From: an uncultured Gammaproteobacteria bacterium
GTDB lineage: Bacteria; Pseudomonadota; Gammaproteobacteria; Eutrophobiales; Eutrophobiaceae
Length of the DNA: 64,000 bases
Assembly (NCBI GenBank): GCA_951812995.1
Contig: CATOTD010000004.1
Span: 186,001 to 250,000 of the forward strand
Direction of reading: 5' to 3'
Shown in pieces: positions 9,402 to 19,472 of the stretch. Under the pieces are notes generated by a model. The model ran no database searches, was not told the DNA's origin, and was given only the letters and a program-made list of their open reading frames with translations. How positions within the stretch are numbered: the stretch's first letter is position 1; each line of letters opens with the position of its first letter. The position numbers and the translations under genes were made by a program.

Positions 9402-9476
9402 TGATGCCCCTCCGTTTTATTGCATTTTTATGTTAGATTATATGGGTTATCTATTGGAGTCAAGTATATAATTCCA

Positions 9477-9484
9477 TAATTAAA
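9477..9484. repeat. Target-site duplication, right (IS1595 copy 1)
   Basis: TAATTAAA, identical to 8010-8017; it lies inside the methyltransferase reading frame. Confidence 0.9.
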
Positions 9485-10197
9485 AATATATTTTTTCGGT
9501 CTTCAATCGAAGATTTTTGGTTTCACGTCTTAAAGTCATATGCACAGCCACATTTTGAAGTTTTAGAAATTGGTTCAGGTTCAGGAAAAGGTAAACAAAA
9601 CACCTTGTATCCAACTGTCAGAAAAATTGTTGGACTGGATTTAGATGAGCGCGTTCTGAGAAATCCCTTCCTGGATGAATCTTATAACATGAATGCATAT
9701 GAAATTGGCACAAAATTGGCTGACACTAAGTTTGACATCATTTATTCTCATATGGTGGCTGAACACATTGATGATGGCTTGAGGTTTATTTCAACGCAAT
9801 TAAACGCCCTAAATGATGGTGGTGTTTTAATACACTCCACAGTCTCTAAATACTATTGGACATCCTTAATCAATGATTTAGTACCCGAAAGCGTCAAGCA
9901 CTGGTTAATTAGAAAATTAGGGAGCGGAAGGGCTACAGAGGATGTGTTTCCCGCACATTATGAATTGAACTCAACGCACCAAATAGAAAAAATTTGTAGT
10001 GGTTGTAATGCTGAATACAAGATATTGAGACAAGATGAGCCGCCAGGCTATGTACGGCGAAGCATACTCTTAATGCTCCTTTATACTCTGTTGCATAAAC
10101 CGTTACAGTTTTTAATTCCATCTATTCGTCCAACGTTTATCTTTGTAGTTTCCAAAAAATGAGGAAGAATGGAGGATGCTGGAAATGAGTTCTGTGT

Positions 10198-10690
10198 TCA
10201 AGTGGGAAGAAGTCTTTCAGCGAGGGTTTGCGCCGTAGCACCGTATTCAAAGCCTGTAAGAACCGCGTCACGCCCGTTCTGGCCAAGTTGCCGACGCCTA
10301 TCGGCGCCCATGTCACGAAGGTCCAAGATGGCCTGGGCCAACGCATTTGGATCCTCGGCAGGAACCGTGATACCCATATTATGAGCGGCAACTGGATCAC
10401 CCCAGCCCGAATAGGAATGTAAGATCGGTAGCCCCGCATACATATAGTCACAGAGCTTATTGGAGGAGATGCCGTAACGATAGAGGTCTGAGTCAGTCCA
10501 GACCAAACAACCGACATCAAAATGGTTTAGCATCGACTGAACTTGCCGCTTATCGATAGGTGGAAGAAAGTGCACATTATTTAGGCCAGCGGCACACGCG
10601 CGATCCTGAAGCCCTGCCTTTTCATTCCCGTGGCCTACGATGCAGAAGGCGATGCCCTGCTCATCTTTTAGTATTTCGGTAGCGCTGATC
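10198..10690 (-). pseudogene. Glycosyltransferase family 4-like, C-terminal half
   Basis: About 160 residues of a GT-B glycosyltransferase remain: IAFCIVGHGNEKAGLQDRAC (end of the first and start of the second Rossmann unit), NNVHFLPPIDKRQVQSMLNHFDVG and the sugar-nucleotide loop YRYGISSNKLCDYMYAGLPI. The N-terminal acceptor domain is missing: upstream the frame runs straight into IS256-B sequence (VSTSLIS). It is convergent with the split methyltransferase (35 bp between the stops), so both are probably remnants of a surface-polysaccharide locus. Confidence 0.85.
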
Positions 10691-10779
10691 AGGCTGGTTG
10701 AGACCGCCACGCCCTACATTTCCTGAAACAGCGCGACAATGTCACAGGTGGTATTGCCTTTGGCATAGAGACTGAGAAT

Positions 10780-10807
10780 CTTGTCATCCATACCGGTGTA
10801 GCGAGAT
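10780..10807. repeat. Left copy of 28-bp duplication flanking IS5-A copy 2
   Basis: Starts CTTGTCATCCATACC and ends GTAGCGAGAT directly at the IS end. The same 28 bases recur at 12109-12136, two bases beyond the other IS end. The uninterrupted sequence exists at 54250-54277. Confidence 0.9.
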
Positions 10808-12106
10808 GGAGACCTCGAACAACGCTGATTCTGGATGGATTTTGACGCGAGCACCAGTCGTTGTCACCCGCATAGTGGGTGTGAAGGTCAAGATCGGTGG
10901 TATTTGAGGCTGTGTTGCGCTGTTTGGGTCTGCCAGGGCGGGTATTTCCGGAATTTGGGCGGAGTCAGGCTGTGGCCTGTCGTCGCTCGTGGAAAATCAG
11001 ACGGCGGAAGTTGTAGCTCAGGTTGGCCATGGTCATGCGGGCCTTCGCACGGGTTTGGCCGATTGAGCGGATGGTCAGAGCCATGGGCCCTTTCTCGTAG
11101 CCGAACACAGGCGCGGATGGCGGAGCGTGTCGCGTTGCCCCGACGAATATGCCTGGCCATGGGTTTGCCGCGTGGCTTCTTGCGATGGATATGTGAGCGG
11201 TACCCCTGTGCTTTGAGCCAGTCTTCGTTCTTGGACGACCGATATCCAGTATCGGCCCAAACCGCCTTCGAGCTGTTTGTCTCGTCCAGAACCGAGGAGC
11301 GTTCATGCCCGTCGTAGCGAGCCGCATTCGTGCCAGTCTCACCCCGGATGAAGCGCCATTTGCGGTCAATGGACACGTGGTTCTTGTACCCAAAGTGGGG
11401 AACCGAAATATCGACAAGGCCAGTATCCTCCTCACCCTCCTTGGTCGTCTTGGCCTTTGAATACTTGACCGTCCAACGTGCATCGGTGTCTTTCTGCGCT
11501 GCCTTGGACAGATCATCGGGCCAGATGTCAGATGCGGCCTCACCTGCCTTGGCGCGCGCTTTCTCTTCTTTCGTCATCCGCTGGCGCGGGGCAAAGACCA
11601 ACGTGGCATCCACAATCTGACCGCCGGTCGGTTTGTATCCCCGCGCGCAGAGCTGAGCTTCAAACGCGGCAAACAGGGCCTTGAAGACACCCGCCTAGGT
11701 CAGCTTCTCTCTGAAAAGCCAGATCGTCTTCTGATCAGGTGTCGGCTCCCCGATTTGAAATCCCAGGAACCGCAACCAACTGAAACGGTCACGAATGAGA
11801 AACTCCATCCGCTCATCGCTCAGATTGTGCATCGAGGCCAAGACCAGCACCTTGAACATCACAACGGCATCATAGGGTGGGCGACCACCTTTGGGACGTT
11901 CCCCATAGCCAAGCGCTTCAACAAGAACTGGGCGAAACACTTCGAAATCAACGTGCCGCTCCAAAACCTCAAGCGGATCTCCCATCGCCGAAAGCCGCGC
12001 CAAATGATCCGTCAAATCAAACAATCCAGGTGCGTGCATAAACAAAATCCTCCCACATCAAGTGAATCAGACCGTACCACAAAATGTACGGTTTTTAGAG
12101 GCTTCC
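10808..12106 (-). mobile_element. IS5-A copy 2
   Basis: A 1,299-bp element with ends GGAGACCTCGAACAAC and GGAAGCCTCTAAAAAC. It is inserted in IS256-B and flanked by a 28-bp direct duplication, far longer than the few bases expected for IS5. Confidence 0.93.
10965..12039 (-). pseudogene. IS5-A transposase with amber codon and lost catalytic Glu
   Basis: ORF A (113 aa from ATG 12039) ends at TAG after IWLFREKLT; the frame resumes as AGVFKALFAAFEAQLCARG with the DDE residues VDATLV and WADTGYRS. Near 11105 the frame shifts: ...NATRSAIRA is followed out of frame by VFGYEKGPMALTIRSIGQTR...IFHERRQATA. The family's third catalytic residue lies in RxxVEHVFG; the VEH portion is missing, so the enzyme should be dead even with readthrough. 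Copies 3-5 carry the same two lesions. Confidence 0.88.
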
Positions 12107-12108
12107 AA

Positions 12109-12136
12109 CTTGTCATCCATACCGGTGTAGCGAGAT
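12109..12136. repeat. Right copy of 28-bp duplication flanking IS5-A copy 2
   Basis: Identical to 10780-10807 and followed by the normal continuation GGGTGCTTCTTG of IS256-B. Confidence 0.9.
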
Positions 12137-12498
12137 GGGTGCTTCTTGACCAGTGCTGGCACCAAGCTACCCTTTCTGTCGCGGGGTGTTTCCAGCTCGA
12201 ATGCGCCCTCTTCAGTGCGTAGCATTTTATGACTGCGACCATTGCGGTTATTGGATTTTCCGGCCTACTCATGTCTGGCATAGCCAAGGTGTTCATCGAA
12301 CTCGGCATTCAGTGCCGCCTCAATGCTTACCCTGGTCAATGCCTGACGGAACGTATACAGGTCTTCTTCGGTTTTGATGCCCCTGGCAGTTTCACGTGCC
12401 AGTGATTTGATTGCTTCGGGTTGCATGTGCTTATCCTCAACCCCTTCGGGGCAATAATCAATGATAAGCAGTTACATAGTTTTTGGGACTATCTCCTC

Positions 12499-13287
12499 TC
12501 TGAGCATAGTTTGTATGCATCGCTCGGCCTTGCCGTTGGTTCTGGGTGTGTAAGGCCGAGTAAACAGGTGGCCGCTACCCATTGCCTTGAGTACGATGCC
12601 GAAGAACTTTGCTTGATACCCCGAGCCATAGTCGGTCATCACCTGCTCAATCTGTATGCCCATTGATTCATAGTAGGCTTTCACGCTCTTGAAGAACGCG
12701 GTCACACGCTCTTTGCGTTCATCGGGCAGAATCTCAGCGTAACTGAGTCGGGAATGAGCATCGATGCAGATGTGTATGTACTCCCAGCCAGCCCCTGCAA
12801 ACGGCTTACCTTTGTGAACACCGGTGACTCGAGTGAACCTGGATAAGACCGCTCATAGCGATTATTGGGTTTAGCGGGTGCAAGCGCGGAGCGTTTGTTT
12901 AGACCGAGTCGTCTGCGGTGCAAAGACATTGTGGCGGGGTCGAGCCGACATTCCTGGCAATCTGGCCCATGGTCCAGCGGTGCTTACGTAGCAAAGAGAT
13001 GCGGCGGACTTGCCTATCTGTCAGTGCTCTGGGATGGCGGCTGACTGGCCGAGAACCACTATCTTCCAGGCCTGCCAGACCTTCCTTCTCAAATCGATTG
13101 TTCCACTTCAATACAGTGTGAGTTGACGTATGAAACTCTTGCGCCACCCGGGTCGCTGAAAAACCAGGTTGTTGGGCTCGTCTGACCATACTCAGTCAAC
13201 CTTCCGGTGTCAATGGGGCATGCTTGTGTACGTTCATGCGGGTTTCTGTTGACCCTATTGGTTTGGTCACTTATATAATCTCTCACA
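12499..13287 (-). pseudogene. IS481-family element, decayed and truncated
   Basis: The left end at 13287 reads TGTGAGAGATTATATAAGTG on the minus strand. Pieces of one transposase lie in several frames: an N-terminal helix-turn-helix part (MVRRAQQPGFSATRVAQEFH..., 12899-13189), a middle piece, and an integrase-core piece at 12499-12705 (QVMTDYGSGYQAKFFG with a catalytic Asp; TPRTNGKAERCIQTML with the catalytic Glu). The 3' end is cut by the IS256-B terminal repeat after LRE. Several frameshifts make it inactive. Confidence 0.85.
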
Positions 13288-13382
13288 TGGCTCGCATGAA
13301 TAACCTATGCACAGATCACAGCTACAGCAACTGACATGGTGTTTATGCATGGGCAATGATAGATGCGCATCGACACGAACGC

Positions 13383-14165
13383 TTAAAAGATGAGGCGAAC
13401 GCCAATGATTAGGAGCATACTGGCAAGCACAGGACGCATCACCTTTTCGGGCAAGAAAGTGCCAAAATGACTACCCGCATAAATGCCTGGTAATGAACCT
13501 ATCAACAAACTCCCTAACAAAATATAATCCACCGTGCCAATGTACGCATGACCCAGACCCGCGATGGCAGTGATGGGTATCGCATAAGCAAGATCTGTTG
13601 CAACTATTTGTATCGTCTTAAATTCAGGGTAAAGAAAACATAAACATGCGGCACCAATGACACCCGCACCTATTGAAGAAAAAGTCACCAAGATACCAAT
13701 TACGGCCCCTGCGAATATAGTGGCTGGTTTTCTATACTTACGATGCAGTAATGTTATAGCATCAAATTGTTCTTGTTCACTCAGTCTATGCAATCGATTC
13801 TGGGTAAATAAAAAAACGGCCGTTAGTATCAGGGCGATACTTAAAATTGTCATAATCAAGTCATCATAATTAACGCCAGCGACGGCGAGTTCCTTGATAA
13901 GGAAAATTGAGCTAAGGCAGGCGGGGATGCTGCCAAACGAAAGTAAGATTACAACCGGCCATTGAATGTTGTTGTGTTTGTGGTGCACAAAAACGCCACC
14001 CGACTTAGTTATTGCTGCATACAGTAAATCGGTTCCTACTGCTATGGCAGGCTGTATTCCAAAGCCAAGCACAAGAATTGGAGTCATCAAGGAGCCACCA
14101 CCAACACCAGTCATACCAACGATGAAACCAACGATGAAACCAGCGATCGTAAATGAAAAATCCAT
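13383..14165 (-). CDS. TSUP-family membrane transporter (TauE/SafE type)
   Basis: A 260-aa polytopic protein with about eight hydrophobic segments and the two-fold repeated TSUP motifs (GFIVGMTGVGGGSLMTPILVL near the N-terminus; IGAGVIGAACLCFLYPE in the second half; LLYAAITKSGGV; DLAYAIPITAIAGLGHA). Members move organosulfur compounds, sulfite or thiosulfate. The divergent cysB-like regulator 130 bp away points to a sulfur substrate, but the exact one cannot be read from the sequence. The 5' region 14166-14295 is very AT rich and probably contains the operator for both genes. Confidence 0.88.
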   Translation of the reverse strand: MDFSFTIAGFIVGFIVGMTGVGGGSLMTPILVLGFGIQPAIAVGTDLLYAAITKSGGVFVHHKHNNIQWPVVILLSFGSIPACLSSIFLIKELAVAGVNYDDLIMTILSIALILTAVFLFTQNRLHRLSEQEQFDAITLLHRKYRKPATIFAGAVIGILVTFSSIGAGVIGAACLCFLYPEFKTIQIVATDLAYAIPITAIAGLGHAYIGTVDYILLGSLLIGSLPGIYAGSHFGTFLPEKVMRPVLASMLLIIGVRLIF

Positions 14166-14268
14166 ATATTTGCTAATTAAGGTTTGATTTCCATAACAAA
14201 GTAAAAAGTGCTGTAATCTACAGCTAGAAGATTATTCTGAAAAAGAATTATTATATATATTTTTATAA

Positions 14269-15273
<1,005 letters not shown>

Positions 15274-15335
15274 CGGTAATCCAGAACAGAATAGGCGTTT
15301 AGCAATTCGCTGGTGGCATCTTCTGCGCTGACCGT

Positions 15336-15425
15336 GCCCCGACCATGCTTGACCCGGCCCGGTCACGAACGACTCAACCCAGCTCAGTCCAGCCCAGTCT
15401 TGGTCTGGTTCGTCTTGACTCAGCT
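15336..15425. repeat. Degenerate pentamer array P1 (C-rich on +)
   Basis: About 90 bp of loosely repeated five-base units (CCCGG, CTCAA, CCCAG, CTCAG, TCCAG, CCCAG...) starts about 60 bp after the cysB stop and is cut by IS5-A copy 3. The same texture recurs at 17437-17541 (opposite strand), 37565-37613 plus 38904-39118, and 61320-61370. Confidence 0.7.
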
Positions 15426-16724
15426 GGAGACCTCGAACAACGCTGATTCTGGATGGATTTTGACGCGAGCACCAGTCGTTGTCACCCGCATAGCGGGTGT
15501 GAAGGTCAAGGTCGGTGGTATTTGAGGCTGTGTTGCGCTGTTTGGGACTGCCAGGGCGGGTATTTCCGGAATTTGGGCGGAGTCAGGCTGTGGCCTGTCG
15601 TCGCTCGTGGAAGATGAGACGGCGGAAGTTGTAGCTCAGGTTGGCCATGGTCATGCGGACCTTCGCACGGGTTTGGCCGATTGAGCGGATGGTCAGAGCC
15701 ATGGGCCCTTTCTCGTAGCCGAACACAGGCGCGGATGGCGGAGCGTGTCGCGTTGCCCCGACGAATATGCCTGGCCATGGGTTTGCCGCGTGGCTTCTTG
15801 CGGTGAATGTGTGAGCGGTACCCTTGCGCCTTCAGCCAAGCCTCATTCCTGGCCGAGCGGTACCTGGTATCGGCCCAAACCGCCTTCGAGCTGTTTGTCT
15901 CGTCCAGAACCGAGGAGCGTTCATGCCCGTCGTAGCGAGCCGCATTCGTGCCAGTCTCACCCCGGATGAAGCGCCATTTGCGGTCAATGGACACGTGGTT
16001 CTTGTACCCAAAGTGCGGAACCGAAATATCGACAAGGCCAGTATCCTCCTCGCCCTCCTTGGTCGTCTTGGCCTTTGAATACTTGACCGTCCAACGCGCA
16101 TCGGTGTCTTTCTGCGCTGCCTTGGACAGATCATCGGGCCAGATGTCAGATGCGGCCTCACCTGCCTTGGCGCGCGCTTTCTCTTCTTTCGTCATCCGCT
16201 GGCGCGGGGCAGAGACCAACGTGGCATCCATAATCTGACCGCCGGTCGGTTTGTATCCCCGCGCGCACAGCTGAGCTTCAAACGCGGCAAACAGGGCCTT
16301 GAAGACACCCGCCTAGGTCAGCTTCTCTCTGAAAAGCCAGATCGTCTTCTGATCAGGTGTCGGCTCCCCAATTTAAAATCCCAGGAAACGCAACCAACTG
16401 AAACGGTCACGAATGAGAAACTCCATCCGCTCATCGCTCAGATTGTGCATCGAGGCCAACACCAGCACCTTGAACATCACAACGGCATCATAGGGCGGAC
16501 GACCACCTTTGGGACGTTCCCCATAGCCAAGCGTTTCAACAAGAACTGGGCGAAACACTTCGAAATCAACGTGCCGCTCCAAAACCTCAAGCGGATCTCC
16601 CATCGCCGAAAGCCGCGCCAAATGATCCGTCAAATCAAACAATCCAGGTGCGTGCATCAACAAAATCCTCCCACATCAAGTGAATCAGACCGTACCACAA
16701 AATGCACGGTTTTTAGAGGCTTCC
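15426..16724 (-). mobile_element. IS5-A copy 3
   Basis: 1,299 bp with both ends intact. The left flank is pentamer array P1, while the right flank is the inside of IS5-B (AGTTTGTTGTCATGG, matching 50085 onward). The flanks are unrelated, so this copy marks a recombination or deletion junction rather than a simple insertion. Confidence 0.93.
15583..16657 (-). pseudogene. IS5-A transposase with two nonsense codons and frameshift
   Basis: It shares the amber codon after EKLT and the loss of the VEH segment with copies 2, 4 and 5, and adds a TAA where FQIGEP should continue after LRFLGF. No functional product is expected. Confidence 0.88.
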
Positions 16725-17366
16725 AGTTTGTTGTCATGGTCTATCTGGATGTGGTTCTTGTAAACAAAATGGCTACGGCTATGTTTCTTCGTCCAGCGGG
16801 CCGGGACAGTGCCTGCCTTAATCCGGGCATTTTCTTCCCAACGGTTACGCGGCAACAGTGCCGGAATGATTGAGGAGGCAACTATCTGATCCTTGCGAGC
16901 GATATAAGCCGCTTGGTTCAACGACAACTGCTCAAACAACGATGCCATCAGACCCAGCGCCGCTAACCGATGCTTGAATGCCCAGCAGGTTTTGGCATCA
17001 GCGACTCGTTGCTGGCTAGCAAGACCCAGAAACTGCTGAAAACTGCAACGGTCTTCGATTTGGTATTCCAACTGAGCATCGCTAAGACCATACGGATTTT
17101 GCACAAGCAGTCCCTTGAACATCATCACTACGTCTGTTGGGCGTTGCCCGCCTGACGCTTACGTTGTTTCTCATGAACCTTGTTCAACAACGACCGAAAA
17201 GATCCCCAGTCAACCGTCTTTTCCAGTTCAGGCAGAGGATTACCCAACTGTTTGAGACGATAGTCTTGAAGATTAAACAGAGAACCGAAAATGTCATTGC
17301 TCATGGAAGTTTCTTTGGCAGTTTGGAAACTTCAACATTGTACCAAATAGCGTAATTAATAGAGAT
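16725..17366 (-). mobile_element. IS5-B fragment (5' part), cut by IS5-A
   Basis: Nearly identical to 50085-50725. It carries the start of a second, distinct IS5-family transposase: a 58-codon ORF from ATG 17304 (MSNDIFGSLFNLQDYRLKQL), then, one frame off, MMMFKGLLVQNPYGLSDAQL and EYQIEDRCSFQQFLGLA. The 3' part is missing where IS5-A copy 3 begins. Similarity to the other copy stops at AGAGAT (17366), which marks the outer end. Confidence 0.85.
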
Positions 17367-17436
17367 GCTCTTAAGAATATAAATTTTAATATAGTCCGAG
17401 ACCGCCGCACAAAAATCGCATTGAATATTTTTTATC

Positions 17437-17541
17437 TCGGGTCTGGTCAGACTGGATTAGGTCGGGTTGGGTTGAGTCGGGTGTGGCTGAGCTGGGACGG
17501 GCGTGGTCGGGCTGGGCGTAGCCGGGTCAGGTCGGGCGGGT
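17437..17541. repeat. Degenerate pentamer array P2 (G-rich on +)
   Basis: Units such as TCGGG, TCTGG, TTGGG, TTGAG, TCGGG, CTGAG, CTGGG run for about 105 bp. Read on the minus strand it is the same C-rich texture as P1. It lies downstream of the minus-strand beta-propeller gene ending at 17661, so a transcript from that gene would be C-rich here. Confidence 0.7.
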
Positions 17542-17660
17542 TCGATAGATGGCCTGAAAAAGTCTGCGATGTTTCGATTGTATTCGTTACGGCACAAGCG
17601 TGTTATCACCTCGTAGACGAGGATAGATGCTCGTGTCGACTCCCTTTACGCTACAATCGG

Positions 17661-18614
17661 CTAGTCGTCAATGACAACACCCCATGGGAATTTACCAACA
17701 GCAATAGTTTTCATGACTTCGTTTTTGCCAGTATCAATCACCGAGACTGTCCCACTGACACCATCAGTCGTATATAAGCGGTCGCCCTGTTTACTCATCG
17801 CCAGCCCCCAAACGCGCTTGCCCACCGGAATATTTTTAATGATTGCCAGCGACTTCGCATCCATGACAACAACCTGGTTCGACCGCCCCCCCGCGACATA
17901 GAGAACGGATTCATCTTTACTTAAAATCACATCTTTAGGCTTTGATTTGCTATCGCCAGTGCTGGCTTTTTTCAAGATCTTCCCGGTATTCATATCGACC
18001 TTGAATACTTCGCCGCTGATCTCTGCGGTTGCATAAGCGATATCGCCTGCTTGTGTAAACGTCGCTGCACGCGGACGTGCGCCAATGAGAATATTATTTT
18101 CAATCGTGTTTTCCGGTGCTTTAATGACATGCAACATATTGGTCGATTCACTGGTGACGATAACGCGTTTGCCATCAGGAGAAATGGCTACGCCTTCGGG
18201 TTCTAAACCGACGCTGATTGCGGCGATTTGTTCGCCATTCTTGGGGTTAAATACACTTGCCTTGGCATCGTCTTCATTTGAAATATAGATATTTCCATTG
18301 GGATGAACGGCAAATGTTTCTGGATCAGAACCCGCCTCAAATGCGCTTAAAATTTTCAGCGACACCGGATCAATAACCTTGATCTTGTTCTCATCACTAA
18401 CGGCGACATATAGTTTGCTACCATCGGGTGCAAGACCAATGCCTCTTGGCCGCTTACCTATTTCAATTGTTGCCTCGATAGTCAATGACGTGCTATTGAT
18501 AACGGAAATAGAGTCACTGCGTTCATTGGTAACAAAGATACGTCCAGTCGGCGCGGCACTCACCGTATTAAAAACAGCAACAGATAACAGCAGTGATGCA
18601 ACATATAATCTCAT
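17661..18614 (-). CDS. PQQ-associated YVTN beta-propeller protein
   Basis: A secreted 317-aa protein with signal peptide (MRLYVASLLLSVAVFNTVSA) followed by about seven 40-residue YVTN-type blades (GRIFVTNERSDSISVINSTS, SKLYVAVSDENKIKVIDPVS, ESVLYVAGGRSNQVVVMDAK, DRLYTTDGVSGTVSVIDTGK). It matches the beta-propeller family found beside PQQ-dependent alcohol dehydrogenase systems. Its role is unknown; it may bind a dehydrogenase or cofactor in the periplasm. It is 42 bp downstream of the ABC-type binding protein and probably co-transcribed with it. Confidence 0.82.
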   Translation of the reverse strand: MRLYVASLLLSVAVFNTVSAAPTGRIFVTNERSDSISVINSTSLTIEATIEIGKRPRGIGLAPDGSKLYVAVSDENKIKVIDPVSLKILSAFEAGSDPETFAVHPNGNIYISNEDDAKASVFNPKNGEQIAAISVGLEPEGVAISPDGKRVIVTSESTNMLHVIKAPENTIENNILIGARPRAATFTQAGDIAYATAEISGEVFKVDMNTGKILKKASTGDSKSKPKDVILSKDESVLYVAGGRSNQVVVMDAKSLAIIKNIPVGKRVWGLAMSKQGDRLYTTDGVSGTVSVIDTGKNEVMKTIAVGKFPWGVVIDD

Positions 18615-18656
18615 GTAAAAACTCCTATAATAATGATTGTGTATAGTGGTTATAGA

Positions 18657-19472
18657 CTATTTTTCGCAGCTTAATATCCCCAAGCTGTCTAATGCGGTTA
18701 TATTGGCGATGCCGCGTACAGGTGCTTCAGCGACAATCTTGTCATTTTCTATCAACAACAAAGGTTGGCGTAACTGACCTGTTTCTCTGAAATTCATGTC
18801 TATGCCTTTTTGTCCATCAAATGAAAGTGCCGTTTTAATATGGTTTAACATTTGCGTTGGATCGGTAATATTTGTTCTTGCTACAGCATCAGATGTCATC
18901 TTGACTGCCGCCCAACCAGCCCATGAATAGTCATCCATGCTGATGTTAAATTTCTTTTTATAACGTTTGTTAAGATCGCGTGCGGCAAATTTTACAAAAT
19001 CAGGATGCCAAGCCTGTGCCTTTGCAGTCGTGCCTGATGCCTGCTTCTGCCATTGCTTTATGGCATCTTGTTTCATCTTGTTACTAGGTACGATATGAAG
19101 TGCATTTTTAAGACAAGCAACCCGCAGTTTATCATCGGCAATGGATAGATTAAAAACTGGTCGATTGATCAGCGCAGCACTAAGCTCGGTAAAGGTATCG
19201 CTATCGACAGCGGTCAGCACTGCAAGGTAAGGAGAGAAGTCATGCGACAACACGTTATCACTCAATATGATGTCTAATTTATAAGTCTGATTCAGAAACT
19301 GGCCTTGCAGGTTTGCTTCCTCCAGGCCCTGTTGAACACCGCGTAAGGCACTATGGTCGCGCGCCCCAATATAGGCAAATGTTACATTGATATTGTCAGC
19401 CAACACGGGATTAGAGCCTGCCAATATCAGCGTATAGGCAGACAATATTTTGATAATGATATTTTTCAACAT
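18657..19472 (-). CDS. PQQ-system ABC-type periplasmic binding protein
   Basis: A 271-aa protein with a signal peptide (cleavage near NPVLA-DN) and a receptor-type binding fold: NINVTFAYIGARDHSALRGV, AVLTAVDSDTFTELSAALI, VFNLSIADDKLRVACLKNAL. It belongs to the family of solute-binding-like proteins encoded with PQQ-dependent alcohol dehydrogenases. The segment SMDDYSWAGWAAVKMTSDAV is typical of that family. No permease or ATPase lies nearby, so import is doubtful. It forms a pair with the beta-propeller gene. Confidence 0.8.
   Translation of the reverse strand: MLKNIIIKILSAYTLILAGSNPVLADNINVTFAYIGARDHSALRGVQQGLEEANLQGQFLNQTYKLDIILSDNVLSHDFSPYLAVLTAVDSDTFTELSAALINRPVFNLSIADDKLRVACLKNALHIVPSNKMKQDAIKQWQKQASGTTAKAQAWHPDFVKFAARDLNKRYKKKFNISMDDYSWAGWAAVKMTSDAVARTNITDPTQMLNHIKTALSFDGQKGIDMNFRETGQLRQPLLLIENDKIVAEAPVRGIANITALDSLGILSCEK

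Larger units (their letters stand above)
8018..9476 (-). mobile_element. IS1595-family element, copy 1 (with passenger ORF)
   Basis: 1,459 bp with terminal repeats GGGAATTATATACTTGAATC (left) and GGAATTATATACTTGAC after a one-base change at the right end, flanked by perfect 8-bp duplications TAATTAAA. It encodes an IS1595 transposase (here frameshifted), a 14-aa coupled ORF and a passenger gene related to the N-terminal domain of type I restriction HsdR. It interrupts a methyltransferase gene. Confidence 0.95.
7985..10162 (+). pseudogene. Class I SAM-dependent methyltransferase split by IS1595
   Basis: Bases 7985-8017 encode MHRDKKLELIK after a strong GGAGGA site. The frame then meets an IS1595 and resumes at 9485. 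Removing the IS plus one 8-bp target copy joins the two parts in frame into a 236-aa protein: ...LELIKNIFFRSSIEDFWF, then motif I VLEIGSGSGKGK, acidic motif II GLDLDE, FDIIYSHMVAEHIDD (motif IV region) and a hydrophobic C-terminus. This resembles small methyltransferases of surface-polysaccharide clusters; the convergent glycosyltransferase remnant agrees. The substrate is unknown. The 185-residue piece from 9605 might be made but lacks motif I. Confidence 0.85.
10691..12498 (-). mobile_element. IS256-B remnant carrying IS5-A copy 2
   Basis: The 5' part of an IS256-family element runs from its terminal repeat at 12498 (revcomp GAGATAGTCCCAAAAAC) to about 10691. It is split by IS5-A at 10808-12106. 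The encoded start of a Mutator-type transposase is degenerate (compare MDDKILSLYAKGNTTCDI in the copy at 54161). The 3' two thirds are missing. The terminal repeat is joined to IS481 sequence at 12499, showing that IS256-B landed in IS481 first. Confidence 0.8.

Noticed and set aside
10137..10520. 127-codon minus-strand ORF overlapping the glycosyltransferase remnant
   Set aside because: Out-of-frame shadow; the frame at 10198-10690 carries the glycosyltransferase motifs.
11330..11620. 96-codon plus-strand ORF with repeated copies at other IS5-A elements
   Set aside because: It is antisense to the IS5-A transposase and appears in each copy only because the element is repeated.
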